DNA of 26,299 nt from an uncultured Tessaracoccus sp. GTDB taxonomy: Bacteria; Actinomycetota; Actinomycetes; Propionibacteriales; Propionibacteriaceae. This document shows, in pieces, positions 15,693-24,059 of this stretch. The notes under the pieces are model-generated. The model searched no databases. It saw only the letters and a list, made by a program, of their open reading frames with translations, and was not told the DNA's origin. Where the stretch lies: assembly GCF_947286155.1 (NCBI RefSeq), contig NZ_CAMYPD010000038.1, forward strand, positions 1 through 26,299, written 5' to 3'. The translations under genes were made by a program, and so were the position numbers. The first letter of the stretch is position 1; every line of letters starts with the position of its first letter.

Positions 15693-18600
15693 TTAGCTGC
15701 TCGCGCCCAGCCCTGAGAACCGCTCGAAGAACGCGGTGAGTTTTTGGAGCACTCGTTGCTTCGTCGTGCCGTGCTGGCCGCGGGCAGAGAACCGAGACAC
15801 CGGCGGCAGCACCTTCGTGATGGCTGTGCCTCCGGTTTGGACGTGTCCGTCACGGAAGGCTGTTGCGACGAAGACGCGGGTCTCGTCGGGGCGGAGACGC
15901 TCGTCGTTGATGATGGTCTCCAGTTCGGACTCCCGTTTCGCGGCAACGAATTGCAGCCATTCCTGGTCGATCTTCCCGGTGGGGGAGACGCCGTCGACGA
16001 AGTCTTCGATTAGGTCACGTTTGCTGCGTAGCGTGGGGCTGGCGTTGACGGCACGGCTGATCTCCGCGCGGATCTCCTTGTCGTCGCCGTTTCCTCGTGT
16101 GCTTCGATATTGCTCGACGAGCAGGAGGATGTAGTCGACGTTGATCTCCACCTGCTTGATGAGCTCGATTTCGAAGACGACGTCGTCGTTGATGCGCTCC
16201 CTATCCGCCTCGTGTTCTCTGCGGAACTGGGCGTGCAGATCGAGGTAGCGGCTGCGGTAGTCCTGCTCCTGTCGTTCGGTGAGGAGTTCGTCGCCCGCGA
16301 ACTCGTCGAACGAGGTGAGGATATTGCGGAGCCGAAGGATGGCACCGTAGAGCCCGATGAATGCCTTCTGAGCCTCTTCGCCGACGATCACCTCACCCGG
16401 TGGGAACTGGGTGAGCAATTCGTCGACGTTCGTTCGGTACTCCTCGTAGTACTCGCGGTAGGGCTTCATGACGACGACGCCGCGAGCTTCCTTGTTCCCG
16501 AAGAGTGCGATGGCGTCGTTGGTGGCCTGCTCCAGGTCACGGAAGCTCACGATGTTGCCGTAGGTCTTCACCGAGTTGAGGATGCGGTTGGTGCGCGAGT
16601 ACGCCTGGATGAGCCCGTGGGAACGGAGGTTTTTGTCGACGAAGAGCGTGTTCAAGGTGGTGGCGTCGAAGCCGGTGAGGAACATGTTCACGACGATCAC
16701 GAGGTCGATCTCGCGCTTCTTCATCTTCAACGACAGGTCTTTGTAATAGTCCTCGAAACCCTTCGACGTGGTGTCGTGCGAGGTGCCAAACATCTCGTTG
16801 TAGTCGTCGATAGCTTCGCTCAAGAACATGCGGTCATCGAGCGGCCAGGATGCGCTGTCAGAAGGCTGTTCGTCGCCGAAAATGTCGTCGTCTTCTGCAG
16901 CGTTGGCGCCATAGGAGTAGATGATGCCCACCTTGAGGCGCTGATCAGACGGGAGGTCTTGTTGCTGCTGGTGGAAGTGGTTGTAGTACATGCGTGCGGC
17001 CGGAATGGACTCCGTCGCAAACAGGGCGTTGAAGCCACGTACCCGTCGCTCGCCCATCGAGTAGTGCTCGGAACGCTTTGTTTTCTGGTTGAAGTGCTCG
17101 CGGATGTACGAGACTACTTGGCTCATCCGCTCGGGCGCCATGAGTGCCTGCTCGGTGTCGATGGCGGACACCTGCTTATCGACGACATCGCCCACTTTGA
17201 TGGTGTTGATGTAGTCGATGCGGAAGGGCAACACGTTCTTGTCGGTGATGGCGTCCACGATGGTGTAGGTGTGGAGCTTCTCTCCGAATGCTTGCTCGGT
17301 GGTTCGTAGTTGAGGGTTGCCGCCGCTTACGGCGTTGTCGGCGAAGATGGGGGTTCCGGTGAAGCCGAACAGGTGGTAGCGCTTAAATGCCTTGGTGATG
17401 GCGGTGTGCATGTCGCCGAACTGCGAGCGGTGACACTCGTCGAAGATAACGACGATGTGCCCGTCGTAAATTGCGTGGCCCTTGTTGGCCGAGATGAACG
17501 TAGCCAGTTTTTGGATGGTGGTGACGATGATGCGCGCGCCCGGGTCTTCGAGCAGCTTCTTCAGCGCTGCCGTCGACGTGTTGGAGTTGGCCGAGCCCTT
17601 CTCGAACCGGTCGTACTCAAGCATCGTCTGATAGTCGAGGTCTTTGCGGTCCACGACGAACAGCACCTTGTCGACGTCGTCGAGCTTAGATGCGAGTTGC
17701 GCGGTTTTGAACGAGGTGAGGGTTTTCCCAGAGCCCGTGGTGTGCCAGACGTAGCCGCCCGCAGCCGTGGTGCCGAGCTGCTTGTAGTTGGTGGAGATCT
17801 GGATCTTCTGCAGGATTCGCTCGGTGGCGACGATTTGGTACGGCCGCATCACGAGCAACATGCGGTCGGCGGTGAGCACGCAGTACTTGGTGAGGATGCC
17901 CAACAGGGTGTGCTTCGCGAAGAAGGTCTTCGCAAACGCGGTGAGATCCTGGATGGGCTTGTTCTGGGCGTCCGCCCACCACGAGGTGAACTCGAATGAG
18001 TTCGAGGTTTTCTTCACGCGCTTAGGGCCGGACTGCTCGCTGAGGTGCTGGCGACGCGTCGTGTTGGAGTAGTACTTCGTGAGCGTGCCGTTGGAGATGA
18101 CGAAGAGCTGCACGTACTCGAACAACCCAGAGCCGGCCCAAAAACTGTCGCGCTGGTAGCGGTCGATCTGGTTGAAGGCCTCGCGGATGTCCACGCCGCG
18201 ACGCTTCAGCTCGACGTGCACCATCGGCAGCCCGTTGACGAGCACCGTCACGTCGTAGCGGTTGGCGAAGTTTGCCCCACCCTCGTCTTGGCCCACCTCG
18301 TATTGGTTGATTACCTGCAGGCGGTTGTTGTGGATGTGCTGCTTGTCGATGAGCTGGATGTTCTTCACCGAGCCGTCGTCGCGTTTTAGCAGCTGCACGT
18401 GGTCTTCCTGGATGCGGACGGTCTTCTCGACGATGCCGTCGTTCGCGCTCGCGATCCTCTCGGTGAAGAACTGCTGCCACTCCGAGTCGGAAAACGTCAC
18501 GTTGTTCAGGAGCTCAAGCTGTTTCCGGAGATTCGCGACGAGCTCTTGTTCCGTATGGATGGTGAGGTACTCGTAGGCCTGCAACTGCAACTGCCGGATG

Positions 18601-18743
18601 AACTCCTGCTCCAGCGCTGCCTCGGATTGGTAGCTGCTGGAGTGATCTCCGTCGGGCACATACTCCGCGACGACGGTGCTCTCCGTCGAAACGGCGATTG
18701 GGTCGTACTTGCGTGGGGTGGCGTCAGCCAATGGTCTCACCAC
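15693..18743 (-). CDS. hsdR: Type I restriction enzyme, R subunit (EcoR124I-like)
   Basis: The motor and nuclease subunit, which translocates unmodified DNA and cuts at a distance once bound to HsdM2S. The 1016-aa product has a PD-(D/E)xK nuclease: Asp164 in NRYDVTV, then Glu178 and Lys180 in VELKRR, close to the D151/E165/K167 of EcoR124I. Walker A TGSGKT lies at about 336-341, DECHRS at 435-440, then FGFTGTP and a C-terminal helicase half with FLTGFDATTLNTLFVDK. Starts GTG 18743 and GTG 18740 are adjacent; the second forms a GTGA overlap with the 50-aa ORF upstream. It is separated from hsdM/hsdS by the AlbA_2 gene on the other strand. Confidence 0.96.
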   Translation of the reverse strand: MVRPLADATPRKYDPIAVSTESTVVAEYVPDGDHSSSYQSEAALEQEFIRQLQLQAYEYLTIHTEQELVANLRKQLELLNNVTFSDSEWQQFFTERIASANDGIVEKTVRIQEDHVQLLKRDDGSVKNIQLIDKQHIHNNRLQVINQYEVGQDEGGANFANRYDVTVLVNGLPMVHVELKRRGVDIREAFNQIDRYQRDSFWAGSGLFEYVQLFVISNGTLTKYYSNTTRRQHLSEQSGPKRVKKTSNSFEFTSWWADAQNKPIQDLTAFAKTFFAKHTLLGILTKYCVLTADRMLLVMRPYQIVATERILQKIQISTNYKQLGTTAAGGYVWHTTGSGKTLTSFKTAQLASKLDDVDKVLFVVDRKDLDYQTMLEYDRFEKGSANSNTSTAALKKLLEDPGARIIVTTIQKLATFISANKGHAIYDGHIVVIFDECHRSQFGDMHTAITKAFKRYHLFGFTGTPIFADNAVSGGNPQLRTTEQAFGEKLHTYTIVDAITDKNVLPFRIDYINTIKVGDVVDKQVSAIDTEQALMAPERMSQVVSYIREHFNQKTKRSEHYSMGERRVRGFNALFATESIPAARMYYNHFHQQQQDLPSDQRLKVGIIYSYGANAAEDDDIFGDEQPSDSASWPLDDRMFLSEAIDDYNEMFGTSHDTTSKGFEDYYKDLSLKMKKREIDLVIVVNMFLTGFDATTLNTLFVDKNLRSHGLIQAYSRTNRILNSVKTYGNIVSFRDLEQATNDAIALFGNKEARGVVVMKPYREYYEEYRTNVDELLTQFPPGEVIVGEEAQKAFIGLYGAILRLRNILTSFDEFAGDELLTERQEQDYRSRYLDLHAQFRREHEADRERINDDVVFEIELIKQVEINVDYILLLVEQYRSTRGNGDDKEIRAEISRAVNASPTLRSKRDLIEDFVDGVSPTGKIDQEWLQFVAAKRESELETIINDERLRPDETRVFVATAFRDGHVQTGGTAITKVLPPVSRFSARGQHGTTKQRVLQKLTAFFERFSGLGASS

Positions 18744-18889
18744 AATCTGCGAAGTAGGCCGCCGACAGCTGCATCGACTGCTGCGTCACGTCGCGGTTGG
18801 TTCTCATGCAGTTCATCGTAGATGCCACCTGTGACGAAAAGTGCCATCTCGTGCGACTCGTCTGTGCGGGCCCGAGTCTCGAGCGACAT
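18737..18889 (-). CDS. Small ORF (50 aa) overlapping the start of hsdR, hypothetical
   Basis: A 51-codon frame runs from ATG 18889 to TGA 18737. Its stop overlaps the hsdR GTG at 18740 in the same 4-nt GTGA style as the other junctions in this island. The peptide starts MSLETRARTDESHEMALFV and ends AVGGLLRRLW; it is charged and has no membrane helix or recognised domain. No clear Shine-Dalgarno or -10 was found, and no alternative ATG, GTG or TTG lies upstream in frame. It could be a leader for translational coupling or a small regulator. Confidence 0.4.
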   Translation of the reverse strand: MSLETRARTDESHEMALFVTGGIYDELHENQPRRDAAVDAAVGGLLRRLW

Positions 18890-19041
18890 GTTGGCTACCG
18901 TGAGAGAGCCAGTTTCTCGAGGCTTGAGCGCGCGAGTTCTGGCTTGAGTTGGTCGTTGCTTCCACAGTTGCCGAGGTCTCCATGTAGCAAGCAGATGAGG
19001 TGGTGCTCTCAGATCTGCTCAGTCCCGCCCCTCCGTTGACC
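18890..19041. other. Intergenic region between the hsdR unit and the divergent AlbA_2 gene
   Basis: About 150 bp without a supportable gene. The minus-strand promoter of the hsdR unit should be here, but I found no convincing TANNNT at a useful distance. Short open frames on both strands look like noise. Confidence 0.4.
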
Positions 19042-19082
19042 AACACTCGCTGTAACAGTAACACTTGCTCTAACACTTACAG
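19042..19082 (+). promoter_or_regulatory. Repeated AACACT elements, candidate operator of the AlbA_2 gene
   Basis: AACACT occurs at 19042, 19060 and 19072. The last two lie in TAACACTT copies exactly 12 bp apart. CTGTAA (19050-19055) and TTACAG (19077-19082) form an inverted pair around them. The elements cover the -35 and spacer of the promoter below. The encoded protein ends in a winged helix, so autoregulation is plausible. Confidence 0.45.
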
Positions 19083-19093
19083 TTAGGCATTAT
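19065..19093 (+). promoter_or_regulatory. Leaderless promoter of the AlbA_2 gene
   Basis: TTGCTC (19065-19070) and CATTAT (19088-19093) are 17 bp apart, and six nucleotides later comes GTG 19100, with no ribosome-binding site. Transcription would start at the GTG. Confidence 0.5.
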
Positions 19094-19099
19094 GAAACT

Positions 19100-20857
19100 G
19101 TGACTGATGATGATTCTCTGGACCTCACAGCTATCGTCGCTCGGCTCCGTCGCATTGGTCTTGAATCCAGCCGGATCGAAGTCAAATCGGCGGTGGGAGG
19201 GCTTCCCAAGTCCACGGCAGAAACGCTGTCTGCCTTCGCCAACGGGGATGGTGGGCTACTGATCCTAGGGCTGGATGAATCGTCGGACTTTATTCGAGCC
19301 GAGGGTTTCGATCCACTGCGTATCCGCGATGCACTTGCAGGTATGTGCAGCGATGCCCTAGAACCCCCGATCCGTACGGAGCTGGATATCAAAGAGTTTG
19401 AAGGGGGACAGGTCGTCGTCTTGGAGGTGCCGCCGGTGGATCCCCTCCAGAGGCCCTGCTTTGTCAAGGCCAGGGGACATTACGGGGGATCGTACATCCG
19501 CTCTGGCGATGGTGATCGACGGCTCAGCCAGTACGAGATTACGCAGCTGCTGTCGAACCGAAGACAGCCTAGGGACGACGAAGCCGTGGTGCAGGAGGCG
19601 ACCCTGGACGATTTGGATTCGCACCAAGTGGCTGCGTTGCTGGCGAGGTTACGCGAGCGCCAACCGAGAGCGTTTGCGGATCTTCCCGACGATCTGGCGT
19701 TGGTGCGCGCTGGAGCAGCGGCTCTCGACCACCATGAAGTTATTCGCCCGACTCTCGCAGGCTTGTTATGTCTCGGGATCTACCCGCAGACATTTTTCCC
19801 TCAACTGTTTATTTCGGTGGTTGTACTCCCCGGCGTCGCTTTGGGAGATTCGATGCCGGATGGCACGAGGTTCTTGGACAACGCCACATGCGACGGGCCC
19901 ATCTCCGAGATGTTGGCTCTGGCCATCAGCGTCTTGCGTCGGAACATGCGAACCGCCGTGGTGATTGGTGAGCAGGGCCGCCAGGATCGCAGTGAGTATC
20001 CCAGTGAAGTGTTGCGAGAGTTGATCGTCAATGCCCTGCTCCATCGCGACTACTCCGAGCTGTCGCACGGTACGCAGATCCAGGTTGAGCTCTATCCCAA
20101 TCGACTGGTTGTCAAGAGTCCGGGAGGCTTATATGGAGACGTGGCGCTAAGCCAGCTCGGGGTGGAGCACGTTTCGTCGACGCGTAATGCCACGCTGGCA
20201 CGGCTCTTATCCGATGTCGCTGACAACCGAGGATTTCCTGTCTGCGAGAACCGGGGGTCGGGTATTCCGCGAGTGATGACCCAGCTGCGCAGCGCAGGTA
20301 TGGCGCCTGCGCAGTTCCACGTCTCGCCGGGACATGTGCATGTCACGGTGCCACAGCAGGCGTTGCTAACGCCAGACGTGGTGTCGTGGATTGTGGGCCT
20401 GGGGGAAGATTTGACTGGGGTGCAACAGATTGCCCTGGCGTTGGCGCGGCTACAAGGCTCCGTGTCTAATGAAATGCTCCGGGCTTGGGGATCTACAGCT
20501 CATGAAGCGACCACCGCGCTCCGTGGTCTGGTCGACCGGGGTCTGCTGGTGAAGTTTGGGAGTCGACGCGACGCCACCTACGAATTAGCGTCCAAAGAAC
20601 CGGGGGCCGCAGCGGCACGTGCTTCCGGACGAGGTCACTCTCGCCGTGTCGAAGCCGAGCTGCGAGCCGTAATGGAGGCTGTCCGCGCTGGCGACGTCAC
20701 TTCATTGGCCATCAGTGAGCGACTGGGAATAAGCCGTGCCGCATCACGTCGGAGAATTAACACCCTCATCAACGAAGGACGCCTTAAGGCCACAGGGCCT
20801 GCGACTAGTCCAACTCGCGCCTATGAGATTGCTGACCCTACGGATGGACGTTCGTGA
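19100..20857 (+). CDS. AlbA_2 (Schlafen-like) / ATPase-domain / winged-helix protein
   Basis: The 585-aa product has an N-terminal AlbA_2 domain: IEVKSA with Glu27/Lys29, then TLSAFANGDGGLLILGLDE (42-60). A central GHKL-type ATPase-like domain shows VLRELIVNALLHRDYS (304-319), PGGL (341-344) and ENRGSGI (383-389), and a C-terminal winged helix lies at about 530-575 (ISERLGISRAASRRRINTL). Such proteins are usually annotated as ATP-binding or RecG-related transcriptional regulators and often sit in defence islands. Their activity here is unknown: it could be a regulator of the RM genes or an independent effector. It lies between hsdS and hsdR on the opposite strand. Confidence 0.85.
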   Translation: MTDDDSLDLTAIVARLRRIGLESSRIEVKSAVGGLPKSTAETLSAFANGDGGLLILGLDESSDFIRAEGFDPLRIRDALAGMCSDALEPPIRTELDIKEFEGGQVVVLEVPPVDPLQRPCFVKARGHYGGSYIRSGDGDRRLSQYEITQLLSNRRQPRDDEAVVQEATLDDLDSHQVAALLARLRERQPRAFADLPDDLALVRAGAAALDHHEVIRPTLAGLLCLGIYPQTFFPQLFISVVVLPGVALGDSMPDGTRFLDNATCDGPISEMLALAISVLRRNMRTAVVIGEQGRQDRSEYPSEVLRELIVNALLHRDYSELSHGTQIQVELYPNRLVVKSPGGLYGDVALSQLGVEHVSSTRNATLARLLSDVADNRGFPVCENRGSGIPRVMTQLRSAGMAPAQFHVSPGHVHVTVPQQALLTPDVVSWIVGLGEDLTGVQQIALALARLQGSVSNEMLRAWGSTAHEATTALRGLVDRGLLVKFGSRRDATYELASKEPGAAAARASGRGHSRRVEAELRAVMEAVRAGDVTSLAISERLGISRAASRRRINTLINEGRLKATGPATSPTRAYEIADPTDGRS

Positions 20858-20872
20858 AAACTCCCACGAACG
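20849..20872. terminator. Hairpin between convergent AlbA_2 and hsdS genes
   Basis: CGTTCGTG (20849-20856) and CACGAACG (20865-20872) form an 8-bp perfect stem with an 8-nt loop. It spans the AlbA_2 stop codon and precedes the hsdS end at 20906. There is no U-run on either strand. Confidence 0.4.
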
Positions 20873-20905
20873 CCTGAATCACAGCTTGGAAGTCGGGGCC
20901 GTCAA

Positions 20906-22126
20906 TCACCGTGCCTCCTCGAACGTGAGCAACTTGTCGCGGTAATACTCATACTGCTTCCGACGGGCGGCCAGCTCGGCAGGGAGGCCGATCGAGAGGT
21001 CGTTGACGAGGGCATCGAACTGATTGAGCAAGGATGCGGTTGCACGTTGCTCGGCTAGCGGTGGAACTGAAACTGTAATGCTCCGGACAATGTCTGCATT
21101 GAGGTTTCGCACCGTTCCAGATCCTGCTTTTCGTTCGAACTCAGCTTGTATTGGAGCTGACCTGAGCAGGTAATAAAGGTATTCAGGAATAAAGCTATCT
21201 TCAAAGCTGCTGATTGCCAGCCAGCCGTCATGTATGCAGCCTTCTATTTGAGATATGTACGGTCTCCCGAAGCTCATTGAGTTCGAAAGCAGGAAATCGC
21301 CTGGTTTGATTGATCGAGATTGCAGTGCGCCTTCCTTCGTTATTTTCTGACTGGTTTCAGTGATGTATTTACCTTCGCTTGGCGCATCTCCAATTTTTAC
21401 CCAAGGTATACCTAAATCGTTGTCGGTCAAGAAATTGCCAATGGGGCGCGGAGAAGCTCCGCGGCGGACAGTAGCTATGGCGCCAAGCTTCTGCACCGTC
21501 GAAACAGAGGAAGCAGCGATTAATGAGTCGGATAGGTGGGCGTATTGTTTCTTGCGAGCTTCTAGCTCCGCTTCCAGCTCCGCTTCTAGCTCGGTGAACT
21601 TGTCCAGGACCCCGACGATCTCCCGCTGGATTTCTATCGGTGGAACCGGGATCATCAGGCGCTCGAGTGCCTGTTTCGAGATTCTACGGACTTTGGCCCC
21701 CGAAATGTAGCGCGTTTTCTGGGCATGGAAAGCTTGGGATTGAAAGAAGTAAGCAGTGAAACGTGGATCGAGGCCATGTCTGAAGATGAAGGCATCGCCG
21801 CTGACCGCCACTTCTCCGTCTCCCAACCATGCTGTGGCCTTACCGACTGCTTCGTCATCCTCGCTGGTGGTGGCAATGATGAGATTTCCGGGCTCCGCAT
21901 GGCGCAATCGAGTGGCTAACTCAGGAGAAGTGAATGATTTCGTTCTTCGAGTCCAGACGCCGTAGTGGGTGTGGATCTCCCCGTAGTGAATCGCTGGGAA
22001 CCCAGAATCGGTCAGATCGGCCTTCTGAAGACCATTGCCGCGAACGAAGGTGCCGACGCTGCCTAGCGGAAGATGCGGCACCCCGTCGGGGGCAAGCTCG
22101 GCGAGTAGTCGTTCGATCCGGTTCAC
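20906..22126 (-). CDS. hsdS: Type I restriction-modification specificity subunit
   Basis: Sets the bipartite DNA recognition sequence of the HsdM/HsdR complex. The 406-aa product has two target-recognition domains (about 15-165 and 205-355), each followed by a matching conserved helix: VPPIEIQREIVGVLDKF and VPPLAEQRATASLLNQF, both ending near RKKQY. The central linker contains ELEA units encoded by 12-bp repeats. The GTG start overlaps the rhuM stop (GTGA). The second recognition domain is visibly richer in A/T (about 21060-21450) than its neighbours, a usual sign of domain exchange. The recognition sequence cannot be predicted from this alone. Confidence 0.94.
   Translation of the reverse strand: MNRIERLLAELAPDGVPHLPLGSVGTFVRGNGLQKADLTDSGFPAIHYGEIHTHYGVWTRRTKSFTSPELATRLRHAEPGNLIIATTSEDDEAVGKATAWLGDGEVAVSGDAFIFRHGLDPRFTAYFFQSQAFHAQKTRYISGAKVRRISKQALERLMIPVPPIEIQREIVGVLDKFTELEAELEAELEARKKQYAHLSDSLIAASSVSTVQKLGAIATVRRGASPRPIGNFLTDNDLGIPWVKIGDAPSEGKYITETSQKITKEGALQSRSIKPGDFLLSNSMSFGRPYISQIEGCIHDGWLAISSFEDSFIPEYLYYLLRSAPIQAEFERKAGSGTVRNLNADIVRSITVSVPPLAEQRATASLLNQFDALVNDLSIGLPAELAARRKQYEYYRDKLLTFEEAR
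21558..21593 (-). repeat. Three tandem 12-bp repeats in the hsdS central linker
   Basis: Units on the plus strand are GCTTCTAGCTCC, GCTTCCAGCTCC and GCTTCTAGCTCG, head to tail, encoding an ELEA-type four-residue repeat at about residues 178-190. In EcoR124I and EcoR124II a comparable TAEL repeat present two or three times gives a 6- or 7-bp spacer in the recognition sequence (known). Confidence 0.85.
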
Positions 22127-23133
22127 TGCTTACCCTCCAACTTCTTCTGTTCCGCTTTGATGCTGGCCAGGTATGCTTTCTCGACTTCGCTTGGTTCCGC
22201 GTCGAGTTCGGCTCGATATTTGTCGTACTCGGCGATGGCCTTCGCGTCGGCCTCCGATCGCGAGATGCTCCCCGCGCCCTCAAGTATGGGCGCGTCCATG
22301 GCGGTGAGCATCTTGTCGAGGTGCGCGAGCCAGTCCTTCATGTAGGTGGGTTCATGCCGTTGGGCACGGAACTCTGCCGCCTCGAAGTACGCGGAGACGA
22401 GCGAACCGAGCTGCTTCAACTCGAATTCGTTGAGGTATTTCTTCGCGACAGTGACGTCTGACTTGCTGGGCCGGGAACCACGGAACGAAATCAGGCCCAT
22501 ATGGGGCTTGCTCGCGTCGGCGCGGCCGGCTACCACCTCGGGTGCGGTGTGACCGTGCGCACCGAAGTGGAGCTTGTTCTGGACCACCTTGAAAAACTCG
22601 CGGGCCTCCGTTGAGCGCGGGTTGTAGTCGACGCTGGTGGCGAAGAGATCGAGCACCTGGCGGTACATCGCCTTCTCAGACGAGCGGATCTCGCGGATGC
22701 GCTCGAGAAGCTCCTGCCAGTAGGTGCCGCCACCTAGATTCTTGAGCTTCTCGTCGTCCATTGTGAAGCCCATGACCAGGTACTCGCGCAGCCGCTCCGT
22801 CGCCCAGATGCGGAACCTCGTCGCAAGCACACTCTTGACTCGATAGCCGACCGAGATGACGGCGTCGAGGTTGTAGTGAGCGACCTTGCGTTGCACTTGT
22901 CGCTGGCCCTCTTGGCGAACTTGTAAGAAATCCTTACGAGTTGCCTCGGCAGTGAGTTCGCCCTCGTCGTAGACGTTTTGGAGGTGGATCGTGATGTTCT
23001 CGCGTGACGTCTGGAACAGGTCCGCGATCTGCTGCTGGGAGAGCCACAACGACTCATTGACGAGTTGTACCTCGACGGCGGGCGTTCCGTCGTCGAGGTG
23101 GTAGACGAGAATCTCTCCCTGGGATCCGTTCAT
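22123..23133 (-). CDS. rhuM: RhuM family protein embedded in the RM operon
   Basis: The 336-aa product belongs to the RhuM family, named from Salmonella pathogenicity island 3; its biochemical function is not established. The N-terminal part contains a helix-turn-helix (LWLSQQQIADLFQTSRENI, about 29-47). The conserved core is HYNLDAVISVGYRVKSVLAT and FRIWATERLREYLVMGF. The C-terminal half is helical and charged, ending in a probable coiled coil (EVEKAYLASIKAEQKKLE). It overlaps mrr and hsdS by 4 nt on either side, so it is translated together with the specificity and methylation subunits. A defence or regulatory role is inferred from this context. Confidence 0.9.
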   Translation of the reverse strand: MNGSQGEILVYHLDDGTPAVEVQLVNESLWLSQQQIADLFQTSRENITIHLQNVYDEGELTAEATRKDFLQVRQEGQRQVQRKVAHYNLDAVISVGYRVKSVLATRFRIWATERLREYLVMGFTMDDEKLKNLGGGTYWQELLERIREIRSSEKAMYRQVLDLFATSVDYNPRSTEAREFFKVVQNKLHFGAHGHTAPEVVAGRADASKPHMGLISFRGSRPSKSDVTVAKKYLNEFELKQLGSLVSAYFEAAEFRAQRHEPTYMKDWLAHLDKMLTAMDAPILEGAGSISRSEADAKAIAEYDKYRAELDAEPSEVEKAYLASIKAEQKKLEGKQ

Positions 23134-24059
23134 GCGAAGAAGTCCTCGTCGATTTCGACCACCTGGTAGGTGTCTTGCACTTGTACGCCTACACCGAACC
23201 GAATCATAAGTTCGGAGAGGCGTGTGCCGTCGATCAGGATGATTCGGGTTGGGATATTCCGAGCGTATTGTTTCGCGCCATCCGAGAATTGGCTCGTAGT
23301 GATGAAGACCCCGCTGTCTGCTTTGCCGCTGAGAGCGCCGACAAAACCCTGGACATCTGGGCGCTGCACGACGTTGGAGCTTGCATACCTTTTTGCCTGA
23401 ATGTAAACACGGTTAATGCCGAGCACGTCTTGGTCGATGACACCGTCGATGCCGCCGTCATTGGTGCGCTGTGTGACATGGCCCGCCCCACCGGTGCCGC
23501 CGTAGCCCATGGCAAGTAGTAGGTCGACAACTGCTTTCTCGAAGAAAGCGGGGTGTTTTCCTTGCAAACGGCGCAGAAGTTCGGCAGCGACGTCGTCCGT
23601 GATGCGTGAAATGCCTTCCTGCACTTGCTCTATGGGGGTCATCTCCTCGGCTTCGCCTGCGTTGGCGTTATCAGGCGTGCTGGCTCGGGGGCCTGTGGAG
23701 CGGTAAGGCCTGACATCGGATGCGGGGTCGTCGCCCAGCTCGCGAAGCTCGCGTTCGGTTACGCCGTTGGGGAAGGTGCGAAGCACCGTACGCCCGGCAT
23801 CGGTGATGACGTAGTGCCCCCGCGATGGACGGTCTAGAGCGCCGACGTTAGTGAGGAAGGAGACTCCCCAGCCGATCCTGTTGGCGTACATGAGCTGGCC
23901 GCCGGAGGGGAGTCGCTCCGCACGCTGCTCAGGAGTGAGGGATACCGCGTCGGCCACTGCCGCTTCAATTTCACGCCGATGCTGAACGTTGCCGTCGCTC
24001 ATGACTCGTAGCGCTGGAATCATAAACTGCTGCCAAGTGGGCAATTCCACCATGCTCAT
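23130..24059 (-). CDS. mrr: Mrr-type restriction endonuclease
   Basis: A predicted nuclease that, in characterised relatives, attacks methylated DNA (type IV restriction). The 309-aa product has an N-terminal winged-helix Mrr_N domain (about 1-100) and a linker. The Mrr catalytic domain (about 165-300) has Glu174 in AFFEKAVVDLLLAMGY, Asp205 in NDGGIDGVI and Gln221-x-Lys223 in YIQAKRY, the modified PD-(D/E)xK core of Mrr. ATG 24059 overlaps the hsdM stop (ATGA). Its place between hsdM and hsdS is noteworthy, because E. coli Mrr is activated by some foreign methyltransferases; here it must tolerate the HsdM methylation. Confidence 0.92.
   Translation of the reverse strand: MSMVELPTWQQFMIPALRVMSDGNVQHRREIEAAVADAVSLTPEQRAERLPSGGQLMYANRIGWGVSFLTNVGALDRPSRGHYVITDAGRTVLRTFPNGVTERELRELGDDPASDVRPYRSTGPRASTPDNANAGEAEEMTPIEQVQEGISRITDDVAAELLRRLQGKHPAFFEKAVVDLLLAMGYGGTGGAGHVTQRTNDGGIDGVIDQDVLGINRVYIQAKRYASSNVVQRPDVQGFVGALSGKADSGVFITTSQFSDGAKQYARNIPTRIILIDGTRLSELMIRFGVGVQVQDTYQVVEIDEDFFA

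Noticed and set aside
16110..17309. 399-aa plus-strand open frame opposite hsdR
   Set aside because: Antisense to the conserved helicase and C-terminal parts of HsdR.
18813..19076. 87-aa minus-strand open frame upstream of hsdR
   Set aside because: Low-complexity Ser/Thr/Arg composition, no ribosome site, and it conflicts with the 50-aa frame that has a coupled junction to hsdR.
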